Position numbers and translations under genes: made by a program
The notes under the pieces: model-generated
Told to the model about the DNA's origin: nothing
The model's input: the letters and a program-made list of their open reading frames with translations, nothing else
The model's database searches: none
Shown here: piece by piece, positions 44,533-53,609 of the stretch
How the letters are laid out: each line of letters begins with the position of its first letter
Numbering within the stretch: position 1 is the first letter of the stretch
NCBI RefSeq assembly: GCF_051465645.1
Contig: NZ_CP195790.1
Location: 186,001-250,000 of the forward strand
Length of the DNA: 64,000 nt
Source: Planctomicrobium sp051465645
Lineage (GTDB): Bacteria > Planctomycetota > Planctomycetia > Planctomycetales > Planctomycetaceae
Direction: 5' to 3'

Positions 44533-46182
44533 GTGAAACGTAATTACCTCAACAATGGGTACAGCGTCGCATCCTGGTTACTGACCGGGGACCACAAGCG
44601 CATCGCGATTCTGTATCTGATCAGTATCACTGTGTTCTTCTTCATCGGGGGAGCGGGAGCACTGCTGTTCCGCCTGGAGTTGATGACACCGAAGGGCGAT
44701 ATGTTTTCGCCTGACCACTACAACCGCTTGTTCACCATGCACGGTGTGGTCATGGTGTTCTTCTTCATGATTCCGTCGATTCCGGCGGTTTTGGGGAACT
44801 TCCTGATTCCCATTATGATTGGGGCAAGAGACCTTGCATTCCCTAAGTTGAACCTCGCCAGCTGGTACGTGTATGTCCTTGGTGGGATCTTCACGCTGGC
44901 TGCGATGATGCTTGGCGGGGTTGATACAGGTTGGACGTTCTATACTCCTTATTCAAGTACCTACGGTAACTCTGCGGTTCTCGTAGCCGCCTTGGGAGTA
45001 TTTGTTGTCGGGTTCTCGTCTATTTTGACTGCGTTGAACTTCATCGTCACGATTCACACGATGCGGGCACCGGGGATGACCTGGTTCCGACTTCCATTGT
45101 TTGTCTGGGCGAACTATGCGACTGCATTGATCACGATTCTGGGAACACCAGTTCTCACCATTACTGTTGCTCTTGTCGGTATTGAACGCTTCTGCGGAGT
45201 TGGGATTTTCGATCCTCGTCTGGGCGGCGATCCTATTCTCTTCCAGCACCTGTTCTGGTTCTATTCACACCCTGCTGTGTACATCATGTTGCTCCCTTCC
45301 ATGGGAGTCATCAGTGAACTTGTCGCATGCTGCTCACAGAAGAAGGTCTTCGGGTACGAGTTCATCGCTTTCTCAAGTCTGGCGATTGCTGTTCTCGGCT
45401 TCCTTGTCTGGGGTCACCATATGTTTGTGACCGGTCAGTCGATGTACGCAGGCTTCGTTTTCTCGTTCATCAGTATGCTGGTGGCGATTCCGTCTGCGAT
45501 CAAAGTGTTTAACTGGACTGCGACCATCTATAAAGGGTCAATCGTCTGGAACACTCCGATGTTGTATGTGCTGGGCTTCCTGGGGCTGTTCACCATCGGT
45601 GGATTGACCGGGCTGTTCCTTGCAACCATGGCTGTGGACGTCCACGTTCATGATACTTACTTCGTGGTCGCTCACTTCCACTACATCATGGTGGGTGGAG
45701 CTATCATGGGCTATCTCGGCGGAATCCACTTCTGGTGGCCGAAGATGACCGGTCGTATGTATCCAGAGTTCACTGGTAAACTGTCTGCACTGTTGGTGTT
45801 CGTCGGGTTCAATCTGACATTTTTTCCACAGTTCATTCTTGGATATTTGGGGATGCCACGTCGGTATCACGCATATCCAGATGAATTCCAGCTGCTGAAT
45901 ACATTGTCGACCGCTGGTGCTTCGATTCTTGGATTGGGATATCTGCTGCCCCTCGCATATCTGCTGTGGTCATTGAAATACGGCGAGAAGGCAAGCAACA
46001 ATCCTTGGCATGCATACGGCCTGGAGTGGGAGACGACCTCCCCTCCTCCAACATTCAATTTCGATGAGATGCCGGTCGTTACTCGTCCAGCATACGATTA
46101 TGATACAGAAGCAGTTGAACGTCAGTATGAACTGAATCTGTCAAAGGCGACTGAGCTTCAGGAAGAGAAGTCAGCAGTATAA
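44533..46182 (+). CDS. coxA: Cytochrome c oxidase subunit I, A2-type
   Basis: 549 residues from a GTG start. About 12 helices. Ligands: low-spin haem His in FTMHGVVMVF (H70) and AHFHYIMVGG (H383), haem a3 His 381, CuB ligands H246 of YSHPAVY and the pair WGHHMF (295-296), with Tyr 250 as the cross-linked Tyr. The segment YSHPAVY in place of GHPEVY lacks the D-channel Glu and is the hallmark of A2-type haem-copper oxidases such as those of Thermus and Rhodothermus. It reduces oxygen to water and pumps protons. Confidence 0.96.
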   Translation: MKRNYLNNGYSVASWLLTGDHKRIAILYLISITVFFFIGGAGALLFRLELMTPKGDMFSPDHYNRLFTMHGVVMVFFFMIPSIPAVLGNFLIPIMIGARDLAFPKLNLASWYVYVLGGIFTLAAMMLGGVDTGWTFYTPYSSTYGNSAVLVAALGVFVVGFSSILTALNFIVTIHTMRAPGMTWFRLPLFVWANYATALITILGTPVLTITVALVGIERFCGVGIFDPRLGGDPILFQHLFWFYSHPAVYIMLLPSMGVISELVACCSQKKVFGYEFIAFSSLAIAVLGFLVWGHHMFVTGQSMYAGFVFSFISMLVAIPSAIKVFNWTATIYKGSIVWNTPMLYVLGFLGLFTIGGLTGLFLATMAVDVHVHDTYFVVAHFHYIMVGGAIMGYLGGIHFWWPKMTGRMYPEFTGKLSALLVFVGFNLTFFPQFILGYLGMPRRYHAYPDEFQLLNTLSTAGASILGLGYLLPLAYLLWSLKYGEKASNNPWHAYGLEWETTSPPPTFNFDEMPVVTRPAYDYDTEAVERQYELNLSKATELQEEKSAV

Positions 46183-46310
46183 TCCGGGTTGATTGATTCG
46201 CCGTGATTGGTGTTACTGCCTGCGGTGTTGGTATGTCGGATTCCTGCTGGCGCTGTTAAGGCGAATAGATTGCAGGTTTGAATTGCCTGATTATTGAGAG
46301 ATATGAGTCC

Positions 46311-46973
46311 ATGAGTTCACACGCGGCCCAATCCCCCCACCTTCGACATCAGTTCGATGACCTGCAACAGCAGCGAGCATCGGCTGCGTTGGGGATGTGG
46401 ACATTCCTCATCACCGAAGTGATGTTGTTCGGTGGCGTGTTCGCGTCCTATGCCCTGTATCGCTTCTGGTATTTTCCAGAGTGGGATCTGGCGAGTCGAC
46501 AACTTGATTTGTGGCTGGGTGGTTTTAACACTTTTGTATTGTTGACCAGCAGTCTGACAATGGCCTTCGCTGTGGATGCCGCGGCCAATGGAAATCAGAA
46601 GGCATTACAACGCAATATTTTGCTGACGTTGCTTCTGGGTTTCGTGTTCGTCGGCGTGAAAGTCGTTGAGTACTCTGCAAAGTGGGAACACCACCTTGTT
46701 CCTGGTAAATACTTCGAGTGGCACGGTGATCCTGTTGGGGACATGGGTGCGTTCGAATTGTTTTTCGTGTTTTACTTCATCATGACCGGGATCCATGCTT
46801 TCCACATGCTCATTGCATTTGGATTGCTGATCACCCTGTATATTCAGGCCCGGCTTGGTAAGTTCAGCGCGGAGTATTACACCCCGGTCGAAATGATTGG
46901 GCTTTATTGGCACCTGGTCGATATCGTCTGGGTATTCCTGTTCCCATTGCTCTATTTGATCGATCGAAACTGA
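46311..46973 (+). CDS. coxC: Cytochrome c oxidase subunit III
   Basis: 220 residues from the ATG at 46311; the longer frame from 46278 is less likely. Five membrane helices: SAALGMWTFLITEVMLFGG, NTFVLLTSSLTMAFAVDAAA, the central ILLTLLLGFVFVGVKVVEY with the conserved Glu, AFELFFVFYFIMTGIHAFHM, and the C-terminal GLYWHLVDIVWVFLFPLLYL. All fit the family. The gap from coxA is 128 bases, the longest in the operon. Confidence 0.94.
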   Translation: MSSHAAQSPHLRHQFDDLQQQRASAALGMWTFLITEVMLFGGVFASYALYRFWYFPEWDLASRQLDLWLGGFNTFVLLTSSLTMAFAVDAAANGNQKALQRNILLTLLLGFVFVGVKVVEYSAKWEHHLVPGKYFEWHGDPVGDMGAFELFFVFYFIMTGIHAFHMLIAFGLLITLYIQARLGKFSAEYYTPVEMIGLYWHLVDIVWVFLFPLLYLIDRN

Positions 46974-46977
46974 CGGC

Positions 46978-47388
46978 ATGGCCCACCATTCACACGTCAA
47001 ATCGTACCTCGTAGTCTACTTCATCTTATTGGTGCTGGTAGCCGCGACTGTCGCTGTGGCCATGATTCCATTGGGATCTTTGGCCTTTCCAATCGCATTT
47101 GGTATCGCAGTGTTCAAAGCACTGTTGATCATACTGATCTTCATGCACGTGAAGGACGAGAGTAATCTCGTGAAGATCTTTGCCTTTGTCTCGTTTCCGT
47201 GGCTTGGGATTTTGTTCTGCTTCATGTTTGCAGACTACCTGACCCGAGACGTTTCAATGCCGATCGAGCGCGAACAACAACGTGCCATTGCGATTGAATC
47301 AGTGAAGAAAGCTCGTGAACATGGTCATGGCGCCAGTGGCGATCATGGATCATCAGGACACGGTGCAGACTCGCACGGCGGTCACTAG
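46978..47388 (+). CDS. coxD: Cytochrome c oxidase subunit IV-like protein
   Basis: 136 residues. Three membrane helices (YLVVYFILLVLVAATVAVAM, IAFGIAVFKALLIILIFMHV, FAFVSFPWLGILFCFMFADY) match the prokaryotic CyoD/caa3 subunit IV family. The last 25 residues are His- and Gly-rich (GHGASGDHGSSGHGADSHGG), a possible metal-binding tail. It starts 4 bases after coxC and closes the operon. Confidence 0.9.
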   Translation: MAHHSHVKSYLVVYFILLVLVAATVAVAMIPLGSLAFPIAFGIAVFKALLIILIFMHVKDESNLVKIFAFVSFPWLGILFCFMFADYLTRDVSMPIEREQQRAIAIESVKKAREHGHGASGDHGSSGHGADSHGGH

Positions 47389-47451
47389 ACCTCGTCTCAT
47401 CTGATTTGTCAGGTCATTAGACCGCTGCAATTCAGAAGACTATTCAGACGC

Positions 47452-47490
47452 AAACAGCACCCGGGTGAATTCATCCGGGTGCTGTTTTTA
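47452..47490 (+). terminator. Strong intrinsic terminator of the act-cox operon
   Basis: AAACAGCACCCGG (47452-47464) and CCGGGTGCTGTTT (47475-47487) form a 13-bp stem with a 10-base loop, and the run of T continues. It is the strongest terminator in the window, 64 bases after coxD. Confidence 0.93.
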
Positions 47491-47605
47491 TTTGTTTGGC
47501 TGCTTGGTGGAATCGGGACGGAGACAGGAAAAAGTCTGTGACTCTGATCAGGTCTCTGTGAATCGGATTCACTTCGGAGTTGTCGGTTTCGGCCAGGTCG
47601 ACTGA

Positions 47606-47995
47606 TCAGCCAGTCCAGATCGAAGCAAAGTGTGGCCAAAGCAAGATAATGGAGACAAGTGCTGCGGTGATGTGAGCGACCATAATTGCGGTCGCACCCA
47701 TCAGAAAGACATCACTGAGTTCTTTTTGATAGCGTGTCGCAAGGTGTTTCAGTACCTGATGCAGGATTTCTGCTGAGAACGCAAAGCCCAGGCTGAGAAT
47801 CAGAAGCGCCCATTCCCATCGTTCGAGACCCAGCACGACACTGGTGAGGAGGATCGTCGCAGCACAGAAGGCGAATGCAAAGAGAGTGCTGTCGGCCCGA
47901 ATTCCTTCCCGTAATCCACTTTCGGCGTCAACGAGACGCTGTCGCCAGGCGGGGCGTTGGTGTTTGCCTGTGGATGTATCGAGGTCGGTGCTCAT
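47606..47995 (-). CDS. DgkA-like membrane protein, active site degenerate
   Basis: 129 residues with three hydrophobic helices in the diacylglycerol/undecaprenol kinase arrangement: FAFAFCAATILLTSVVLGL, WALLILSLGFAFSAEILHQV, GATAIMVAHITAALVSIILL. The family motif E-x2-N-x3-E is reduced to AEILHQVLKHL: the first Glu stays, the Asn is His and the second Glu is Lys. The K/D pair after it reads LSDV. Loss of the metal-binding Glu suggests it is not a normal kinase. It is transcribed towards the act-cox terminator. Confidence 0.72.
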   Translation of the reverse strand: MSTDLDTSTGKHQRPAWRQRLVDAESGLREGIRADSTLFAFAFCAATILLTSVVLGLERWEWALLILSLGFAFSAEILHQVLKHLATRYQKELSDVFLMGATAIMVAHITAALVSIILLWPHFASIWTG

Positions 47996-48439
47996 TGCTG
48001 TCGAATTCGTTCCTGATTCCGACGAGATCAGTCTGTACTTTCAAGTACACAGATTGGAATCGATTCAATCTGAAATTCGCTATTCCAACTTTGAAGAGAC
48101 TGGTGACCGAATCGCTCTGAATCGGCCGATTGCGATCACGTCGGGACTTTACCCCGATTTATTTCAGTTGGTCAATATGGGGTTCATCACCTGGTTTGGC
48201 GAATGCTTCAATTGGCGAGTATTTCGTATGGCAAGGTTCGGCTTTTACGGGTGAAGACGAGGTGCATCACTTGCTGTTCCCTGCTCTGTTTCCTAACTGA
48301 AGTGATCCCACCTGCTTCTGTGTGTCGGGTGTTGTGCGTTCCCAGATCAGAGTGGTTGATGTCGTGGATCTGGGGCGCGCCTTTATGGTAAAGTGCTCGT
48401 GTATTTCCACTACTTGGTTTTGAAACGGAATCTGCCAGC
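47996..48439. other. Divergent intergenic region before purB
   Basis: No gene with support; open frames on both strands lack domains. TGGTAAAGTGC at 48386-48396 contains an extended -10-like TGnTAAAGT about 45 bases before the purB start, but no -35 is evident. Confidence 0.35.
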
Positions 48440-49870
48440 GTGTCGCACACAATTTACGAAACGCCACTGAACACCCGGTACGCATCACGAGAAATGAGCG
48501 GGATTTGGTCGGCTCAAACGAAACATTCGCTCTGGCGAAAGTTGTGGGTGGCTCTGGCGGAGTCGGAACAGGAACTGGGGCTGGAGATTTCCGATGCCCA
48601 GATCGCGGAACTGCGAGCGAACGTCGAGAACATCGACTTTGACGTTGCCGCAAAGTACGAACGACAGGTTCGCCACGACGTGATGGCACATGTGCACGCT
48701 TACGGCGATCAATGCCCACAGGCTGCCGGCATCATTCACCTGGGGGCCACTTCCTGTTACGTCACCGACAATTCCGAGTTGATTCAGATCCGTTCGAGTC
48801 TCGAACTGATTCGTACCCGATTGGTGCAGGTGATCGATCGGCTGTCATCGTTCGCTGTGAAGTACCGTGACCTGCCATGTCTCGGGTACACGCACTTGCA
48901 GCCTGCTCAGCCTATCACCGTCGGGAAGCGTGCGACGCTATGGTGCCATGATCTTGTGCTCGATCTCGAAGAGATTGAACACCGCCTTGCGACCTTGAAG
49001 TTCCGTGGGGCGAAAGGGACGACTGGGACTCAGGCGACGTTCCTTACCCTGTTCAAGGGGGACCACGAGAAGGTGCGACAGCTTGACCGAATGGTTGCTA
49101 AGAAGATGGGCTTTGACGCGACCTATCCGGTGACCGGTCAGACTTACACTCGCAAGGTCGATGCTCAGGTGTTGTCGATTCTGAGCGGGATTGGGCAGAC
49201 AGCTCATAAGTTTGGCAGTGATCTTCGACTCCTGCAGGCGTGGAAAGAGATTGAAGAGCCGAAGGAAGACAAGCAAATTGGCTCGTCCGCTATGGCGTAC
49301 AAGCGAAACCCAATGCGAGCAGAGCGAATGTGTGCCCTGTCCCGATTCGCGATCAGTCTGGCTGACAACGGAGACCAGACGGCTGCTGTTCAGTGGATGG
49401 AACGGACGCTGGATGACAGCGCCAATCGCCGCCTGTCGCTTCCGCAATCATTTCTCGCCATTGATGCCGTGCTGATTTTGTACCGCAACATCGCTGAAGG
49501 CTTTGTTGTCTATCCAAAAGTTGTTGAGCGTCGTCTGGCAGAAGAACTCCCGTTCATGGCAACGGAAGAAATTCTCATGGCAGGTGTTCAGGCTGGCGGG
49601 GATCGTCAAGACCTTCACGAACGTGTTCGCATTCACAGTGTTGAAGCGGCGCGTCAGGTGAAAGAGTTGGGATTGCAGAACGATTTGCTGCAGCGGTTGA
49701 AGTCTGATCCGGGGTTTGCCAAGGTCGATCTGACTGGGGCTCTGGACGCCAAACGGTTTATTGGTCGTAGCCCGGAACAGGTCGATGAGTTCGTTGCTGA
49801 AGTTGTCGAGCCGATTCGTCAGCGCTATTCAGAATTGCTTTCCGGAGCAGCGGAAGAACTCAGGGTCTAA
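48440..49870 (+). CDS. purB: Adenylosuccinate lyase, animal-like form
   Basis: 476 residues from GTG. Fumarase/aspartase superfamily with the signature GSSAMAYKRNPMRAERM (about 275-291), catalytic His region RHDVMAHVHAYG and the C-terminal GGDRQDLHERVR. Long stretches, such as AAGIIHLGATSCYV, FRGAKGTTGTQATFLTLF and TGQTYTRKVDAQVLS, read like vertebrate ADSL rather than the short B. subtilis or E. coli types. It catalyses two beta-eliminations in purine synthesis (SAICAR to AICAR and adenylosuccinate to AMP). No other purine gene lies nearby. Confidence 0.93.
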   Translation: MSHTIYETPLNTRYASREMSGIWSAQTKHSLWRKLWVALAESEQELGLEISDAQIAELRANVENIDFDVAAKYERQVRHDVMAHVHAYGDQCPQAAGIIHLGATSCYVTDNSELIQIRSSLELIRTRLVQVIDRLSSFAVKYRDLPCLGYTHLQPAQPITVGKRATLWCHDLVLDLEEIEHRLATLKFRGAKGTTGTQATFLTLFKGDHEKVRQLDRMVAKKMGFDATYPVTGQTYTRKVDAQVLSILSGIGQTAHKFGSDLRLLQAWKEIEEPKEDKQIGSSAMAYKRNPMRAERMCALSRFAISLADNGDQTAAVQWMERTLDDSANRRLSLPQSFLAIDAVLILYRNIAEGFVVYPKVVERRLAEELPFMATEEILMAGVQAGGDRQDLHERVRIHSVEAARQVKELGLQNDLLQRLKSDPGFAKVDLTGALDAKRFIGRSPEQVDEFVAEVVEPIRQRYSELLSGAAEELRV

Positions 49871-49966
49871 GCGACTTTGCATTCAAGGTTGCTCTCAAGG
49901 CACCTGGTGATATTCTCCAGAAGAACGGTGTCCTGGCTGGACGGTCTGGACGAGTTTAGCTCAAGC

Positions 49967-50010
49967 GAGAACGCCCACTGTGTGTATTGTGCAGTGGGCG
50001 TTCTCTTCAT
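49967..50010 (+). terminator. Intrinsic terminator after purB
   Basis: GAGAACGCCCACTG (49967-49980) pairs perfectly over 14 bp with CAGTGGGCGTTCTC (49992-50005) around an 11-base loop. Only TTCATC follows, so the T-run is weak but the stem is strong. Confidence 0.65.
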
Positions 50011-50087
50011 CAGGTAAGTCCTGATCCTCGCTTGCCACATGCCGAGACATCAGGTCTGAAAACACTTGCGATTTATGAGGTGAACCT

Positions 50088-50888
50088 GTGGATGTTCGAG
50101 ATTGTGTCGCCATTGTGACGGGTGGAGCGAACGGGATTGGAAAAGCGATTTGCCGATCGTTCGTTGAAGCTGGTGCCAGACATGTCATCGTCGCTGACAT
50201 TGATGAACAGTCAGCAGGTCAGTTGGCGGAAGAAATCAAGGGATCTTCACTGAGTTGCGATGTCTCCAACGAAGCGGACATTCAACGACTGGTTCAGTTT
50301 GCAGACGAGAAGTTTGGTGGCGTCGACATCTTTGTGTCGAACGCCGGGATCACCTGCAAAGGGGGAGTCGAGGTTCCTGACAGCGAGTGGCAACGTCTGT
50401 GGAACGTGAATGTGATGGCGCATGTGTACGCCTCACGAGCGGTTCTTCCTCAGATGCTTGAGCGTGGCCGCGGATATCTGGTTCATGTGGCGTCTGCCGC
50501 GGGGTTGCTGACCGAGATTGGTTCTGCACCCTACTCTGTGACGAAGCACGCAACCGTTTCATTTGCTGAATGGCTGTCTGTCCATTACCAGAAGCAGGGG
50601 ATTCGAGTTTCGTGTGTCTGCCCGGCGGGTGTCGCCACTGACTTTCTGGACCTGAGCGACCCTGTGCATCAGTTCCTGAACGTGACGGCTGTGACTCCAG
50701 AACAGGTTGCCACTGCGCTCCTCGATGCGATGAAAATGGAACAGTTTCTTGTGCTGCCGCATCCTGATGTTGGCGAGTATTTCGCTTTCAAAACACAGGA
50801 CTATGATCGCTGGTTGAAGCAGTTTGCCCGCATCAATGAGAAGCTCACGAAGATTGCTAACAAGCGACAGAAAAAGGCCGAGCATTAA
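50088..50888 (+). CDS. Short-chain dehydrogenase/reductase (SDR)
   Basis: 266 residues from GTG at 50088 with GAGGTG eight bases upstream. NAD(P)-binding TGGANGIGKAIC (about 10-21), VIVADIDEQS, the NAG motif in VSNAGITCKGG, catalytic Ser-Tyr-Lys in ASAAGLLTEIGSAPYSVTKHA, and CPAGVATDF. Acidic Asp after the second strand favours NAD over NADP. The alcohol or ketone substrate cannot be named; the C-terminus (KFxxTQDYDRWLKQF-like) resembles short dehydrogenases with broad use. It converges on the MerR/TPR gene. Confidence 0.87.
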   Translation: MDVRDCVAIVTGGANGIGKAICRSFVEAGARHVIVADIDEQSAGQLAEEIKGSSLSCDVSNEADIQRLVQFADEKFGGVDIFVSNAGITCKGGVEVPDSEWQRLWNVNVMAHVYASRAVLPQMLERGRGYLVHVASAAGLLTEIGSAPYSVTKHATVSFAEWLSVHYQKQGIRVSCVCPAGVATDFLDLSDPVHQFLNVTAVTPEQVATALLDAMKMEQFLVLPHPDVGEYFAFKTQDYDRWLKQFARINEKLTKIANKRQKKAEH

Positions 50889-50940
50889 GCGTCGACATCA
50901 GAAGTTGGCTGTCTTGCAGCGAGTGTCGTTCTGACGCCCG

Positions 50941-52290
50941 CTATTTCTCGGACTGTTGCAGACGTTGCCGTGCAATTTCGGCCCAGGGACCGCGTGAGTG
51001 GTGTCGAAGATATTCTTCCCAGTGAACTCGGGAGAGTTCTTCTTCGCCCAGGTCGTACAGGGTTTCGGCAAGATGAAAGTGTGCGTCTGGATATTCTGGC
51101 AGCAGTTGAAGCGAATGTTCGAATGCCTGTCGTGCCGCAGTGAGGTCGCCGAGTTCCCGGTGCAGACACCCAATCTGGGTCCATGCTTCCAGGAAATCGT
51201 TGTCGTGTTCAACGGCGGAATAATAGCGTTCGAGGGCGGCCTGAGTGTTGCCCATCCGGTAAAGGCATTCACCGATCTGGAAGTGAACGTCCGCAGATTG
51301 TGGTGAGTGCAAAGCGGCTTTTCGGAAGGCTTCGAGGGCCTCGTGCAAGCGATCCGCATCGTAGAGACGGCAGCCTTCAATCAGCCAGTCGCGAGGAAGG
51401 TCATCGGCTTCCGGAGTCGCAGGCGCGAAACGCAAGGGCTGCATTGATTCGTCATCGTCGAGATCGTCTGTGACATCGACTGGTTCGGCAGCCTGCTCGT
51501 CGAAGTTCAAGAGACGTTGGCCGTTCGCGGCAATGATCAATCCGTGACGGTCTCGGATCACAACGCCGAGTTGATGCGCGAGAATTTGCAGTTGTTCAAG
51601 TGGACGTTCGTCACCACGTTGGACTGCGGGAATTCGACGCAGACTCTCCTCCAGATCCTTTCGTGGAATTCCGGATTCGAGCAGGTCGCTGAGACGACGA
51701 GCGGAGCTGACTTCGCGAAAATCAAAATATGGGAGCCGAAAGACCATTCGAATCGGCTTGATGAGTCCAATGCGTGCCCAGCCACGAATGATGTGAACTG
51801 AAATTCCCAGAATGGAAGAGAGCATCGCAGGTGTATAAAGGCGATGGACTTCTTCCCGATGATCATTCAGTCCGAGCAGCGATAGCCAGTTCGATTCGGT
51901 GATGACCTGAATCTCGGCTCCAGCAGCCTTGTAGCGGTCAACCTGTTGCAGTTTGACTGAAGGCAGGCCATTGTCGTCCAGCGGCCACCCTTCTTCACCA
52001 ATCACCAGCATCGTTGTGTGTCGACTGACATGTTCAGACGAGGTGCCTCCATGCTCAGCGACCAGTGACGCCGCTTGAGAATGTGTCATAGAGGCCAATG
52101 TCCCTGTGAAAGTGACCCGTTCTCCTTGCAGGCAGGGAGAGCTTTCGAGGGAAGTCGGCTGATGATCTTTGGCAGCGTGCGCCATGTCGTTTTGTGTAAA
52201 CTTGTGAAGTGAAGGGAGAGGCATCGATCCGCATGAATCGGACGAAACTTCGTTCGGACTGGAACGACCGGGTTTCGCCAACGGAACCAA
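50941..52290 (-). CDS. BRCT + MerR-type DNA-binding + TPR protein
   Basis: Up to 449 residues from a TTG; ATG codons at about 52224 and 52185 are alternative starts and no ribosome site decides. Order of parts: a BRCT domain at about 50-125 (LQGERVTFTGTLASMTHSQA, LVAEHGGTSSEHVSRHTTML); a MerR-type winged helix at about 145-200 (YTPAMLSSILGISVHIIRG, WARIGLIKP, FDFREVSSARRLSDLL); a middle part with a Ser/Asp-rich linker; and TPR repeats at about 305-440 (RLHEALEAFRKAALHSPQSA, PDAHFHLAETLYDLGEEEL). BRCT domains bind DNA ends or phosphopeptides, MerR helices bind operators. A DNA-bound scaffold is inferred; the target is unknown. Confidence 0.83.
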   Translation of the reverse strand: MVPLAKPGRSSPNEVSSDSCGSMPLPSLHKFTQNDMAHAAKDHQPTSLESSPCLQGERVTFTGTLASMTHSQAASLVAEHGGTSSEHVSRHTTMLVIGEEGWPLDDNGLPSVKLQQVDRYKAAGAEIQVITESNWLSLLGLNDHREEVHRLYTPAMLSSILGISVHIIRGWARIGLIKPIRMVFRLPYFDFREVSSARRLSDLLESGIPRKDLEESLRRIPAVQRGDERPLEQLQILAHQLGVVIRDRHGLIIAANGQRLLNFDEQAAEPVDVTDDLDDDESMQPLRFAPATPEADDLPRDWLIEGCRLYDADRLHEALEAFRKAALHSPQSADVHFQIGECLYRMGNTQAALERYYSAVEHDNDFLEAWTQIGCLHRELGDLTAARQAFEHSLQLLPEYPDAHFHLAETLYDLGEEELSRVHWEEYLRHHSRGPWAEIARQRLQQSEK

Positions 52291-52544
52291 CTTGCGTCCC
52301 CCATTTCAGGGGAGGCTGATGCCATGTTTCAAATGACGTGATCGTGCATGGCTGTCTCTGATCGTGCAGTGTGCGATCGTGATTGTCGTTTATGCCGTCT
52401 GCATGTTGAAAGTACCTGACAAATGCCTCTGCGGCAAATCGGTTGTCCTGTGTTTGATCCCCGATCACAATTTCGAAACAATCTCGTGCTGGAATTCGTT
52501 ACAGTCCGAGCCGAACTGAGTTTTCAACGAGTAATTCGATCCCG

Positions 52545-53609
52545 ATGTGTTCCCCATCCAATTTGACGGTCATTGTGGGGCATGGTCTTGCCGGGGCAAC
52601 ACTTGCGTGGACCCTACGGCTGCGTGGCGAACAGGTTCTGGTGATTGATGCGGAGGGGCCGGTTTCTGCATCTCGTGTGGCCGCCGGGCTGATTACTCCG
52701 CTCTCAGGGCCTAAACTGGTCACGACTTGGGGATGGGAGGACGCCTGGCCGCTGGCGGTGGATTTCTATCGCAAACTCGAATCGCTCTGGGGGGGTACAT
52801 TACTTCGCACGGTCCCGGCTGTTCGTTTGTTTCATTCTGAAGAATCTCGGCAGCGGTGCCTGCAGAAACAGGGGGGTGTTGATAACCCGTCGACAATTCG
52901 GGCCCCTGCTCCGGAGTTGAACCCTGACTGGTTCGCCGCGACTGAGGGTGCAATTGAACAGCCACTGGCGGCGAGGCTGGATACCGGGACCTATCTCACC
53001 CGGTCGCGCGACGCATTAGTTGCCGTGGGAAGTTATCGCCAGGGGATCATTGATCCGCGTTCTGACATTGTCCTGACAGAGCATGGAGTGCGGCTTGAGC
53101 GATATCAGGTGACTGCCAGACGTGTCGTATTCTGTCAGGGCTATGTGGGGAAAGATCATCCGTGGTTTGGAGCGGTGAAATTCAATCCGGCGAAGGGACA
53201 GCTTTTGCGGATACATGCTCCGGGCGTGACCGAGCAACGGGTGATTCACAGCGGACTCTGGATGGCGGGGGATGGACACGAGACCTATCGTGTTGGGGCG
53301 ACGTTTGAGTGGGACAATCTTGATGGCGAACCCACTGAAGCTGGTCGCGACAGGCTGCTTCAACAAATGCAGGAGTTCATTCGATTTCAATTTGAAGTAG
53401 TTGACCAGCTTGCGGCCGTGCGACCGACCATGCACGATTTTCGGCCTGTGCTCGGAACTCATCCGGAGTGCTCTCAAATTGCGATATTGAATGGTCTGGG
53501 GACAAAAGGTTCGCTCTGGAGCCCGTGGCTGGCAGAGATGTTGGTTGCATCACTTCTTGATAATAAACGTCTTCCATCTGAACTGGATGTGGCACGGTGG
53601 TTCCGGTAA
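52545..53609 (+). CDS. FAD-dependent oxidoreductase of the DAO/MnmC2 type
   Basis: 354 residues. N-terminal dinucleotide motif VIVGHGLAGATLAWTLRLRG (about 9-28), Glu/Asp of the FAD ribose in VLVIDAEG, VAAGLITPLSG, and the C-terminal DAO part GATFEWDNLDGEPTEAGRD, VRPTMHDFRPVLG, LNGLGTKGSLWSPWLA. The last segments resemble the FAD domain of MnmC and B. subtilis YurR-like proteins, which remove the acetate from cmnm5U. It overlaps the MnmM-like methyltransferase gene by 13 bases, supporting a role in the same pathway. Glycine oxidase or another DAO activity remains possible. Confidence 0.8.
   Translation: MCSPSNLTVIVGHGLAGATLAWTLRLRGEQVLVIDAEGPVSASRVAAGLITPLSGPKLVTTWGWEDAWPLAVDFYRKLESLWGGTLLRTVPAVRLFHSEESRQRCLQKQGGVDNPSTIRAPAPELNPDWFAATEGAIEQPLAARLDTGTYLTRSRDALVAVGSYRQGIIDPRSDIVLTEHGVRLERYQVTARRVVFCQGYVGKDHPWFGAVKFNPAKGQLLRIHAPGVTEQRVIHSGLWMAGDGHETYRVGATFEWDNLDGEPTEAGRDRLLQQMQEFIRFQFEVVDQLAAVRPTMHDFRPVLGTHPECSQIAILNGLGTKGSLWSPWLAEMLVASLLDNKRLPSELDVARWFR

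Noticed and set aside
47844..48254. 136-codon plus-strand frame opposite the DgkA-like gene
   Set aside because: Its first half is antisense to the DgkA-like gene, which has clear membrane helices. No domain or ribosome site.
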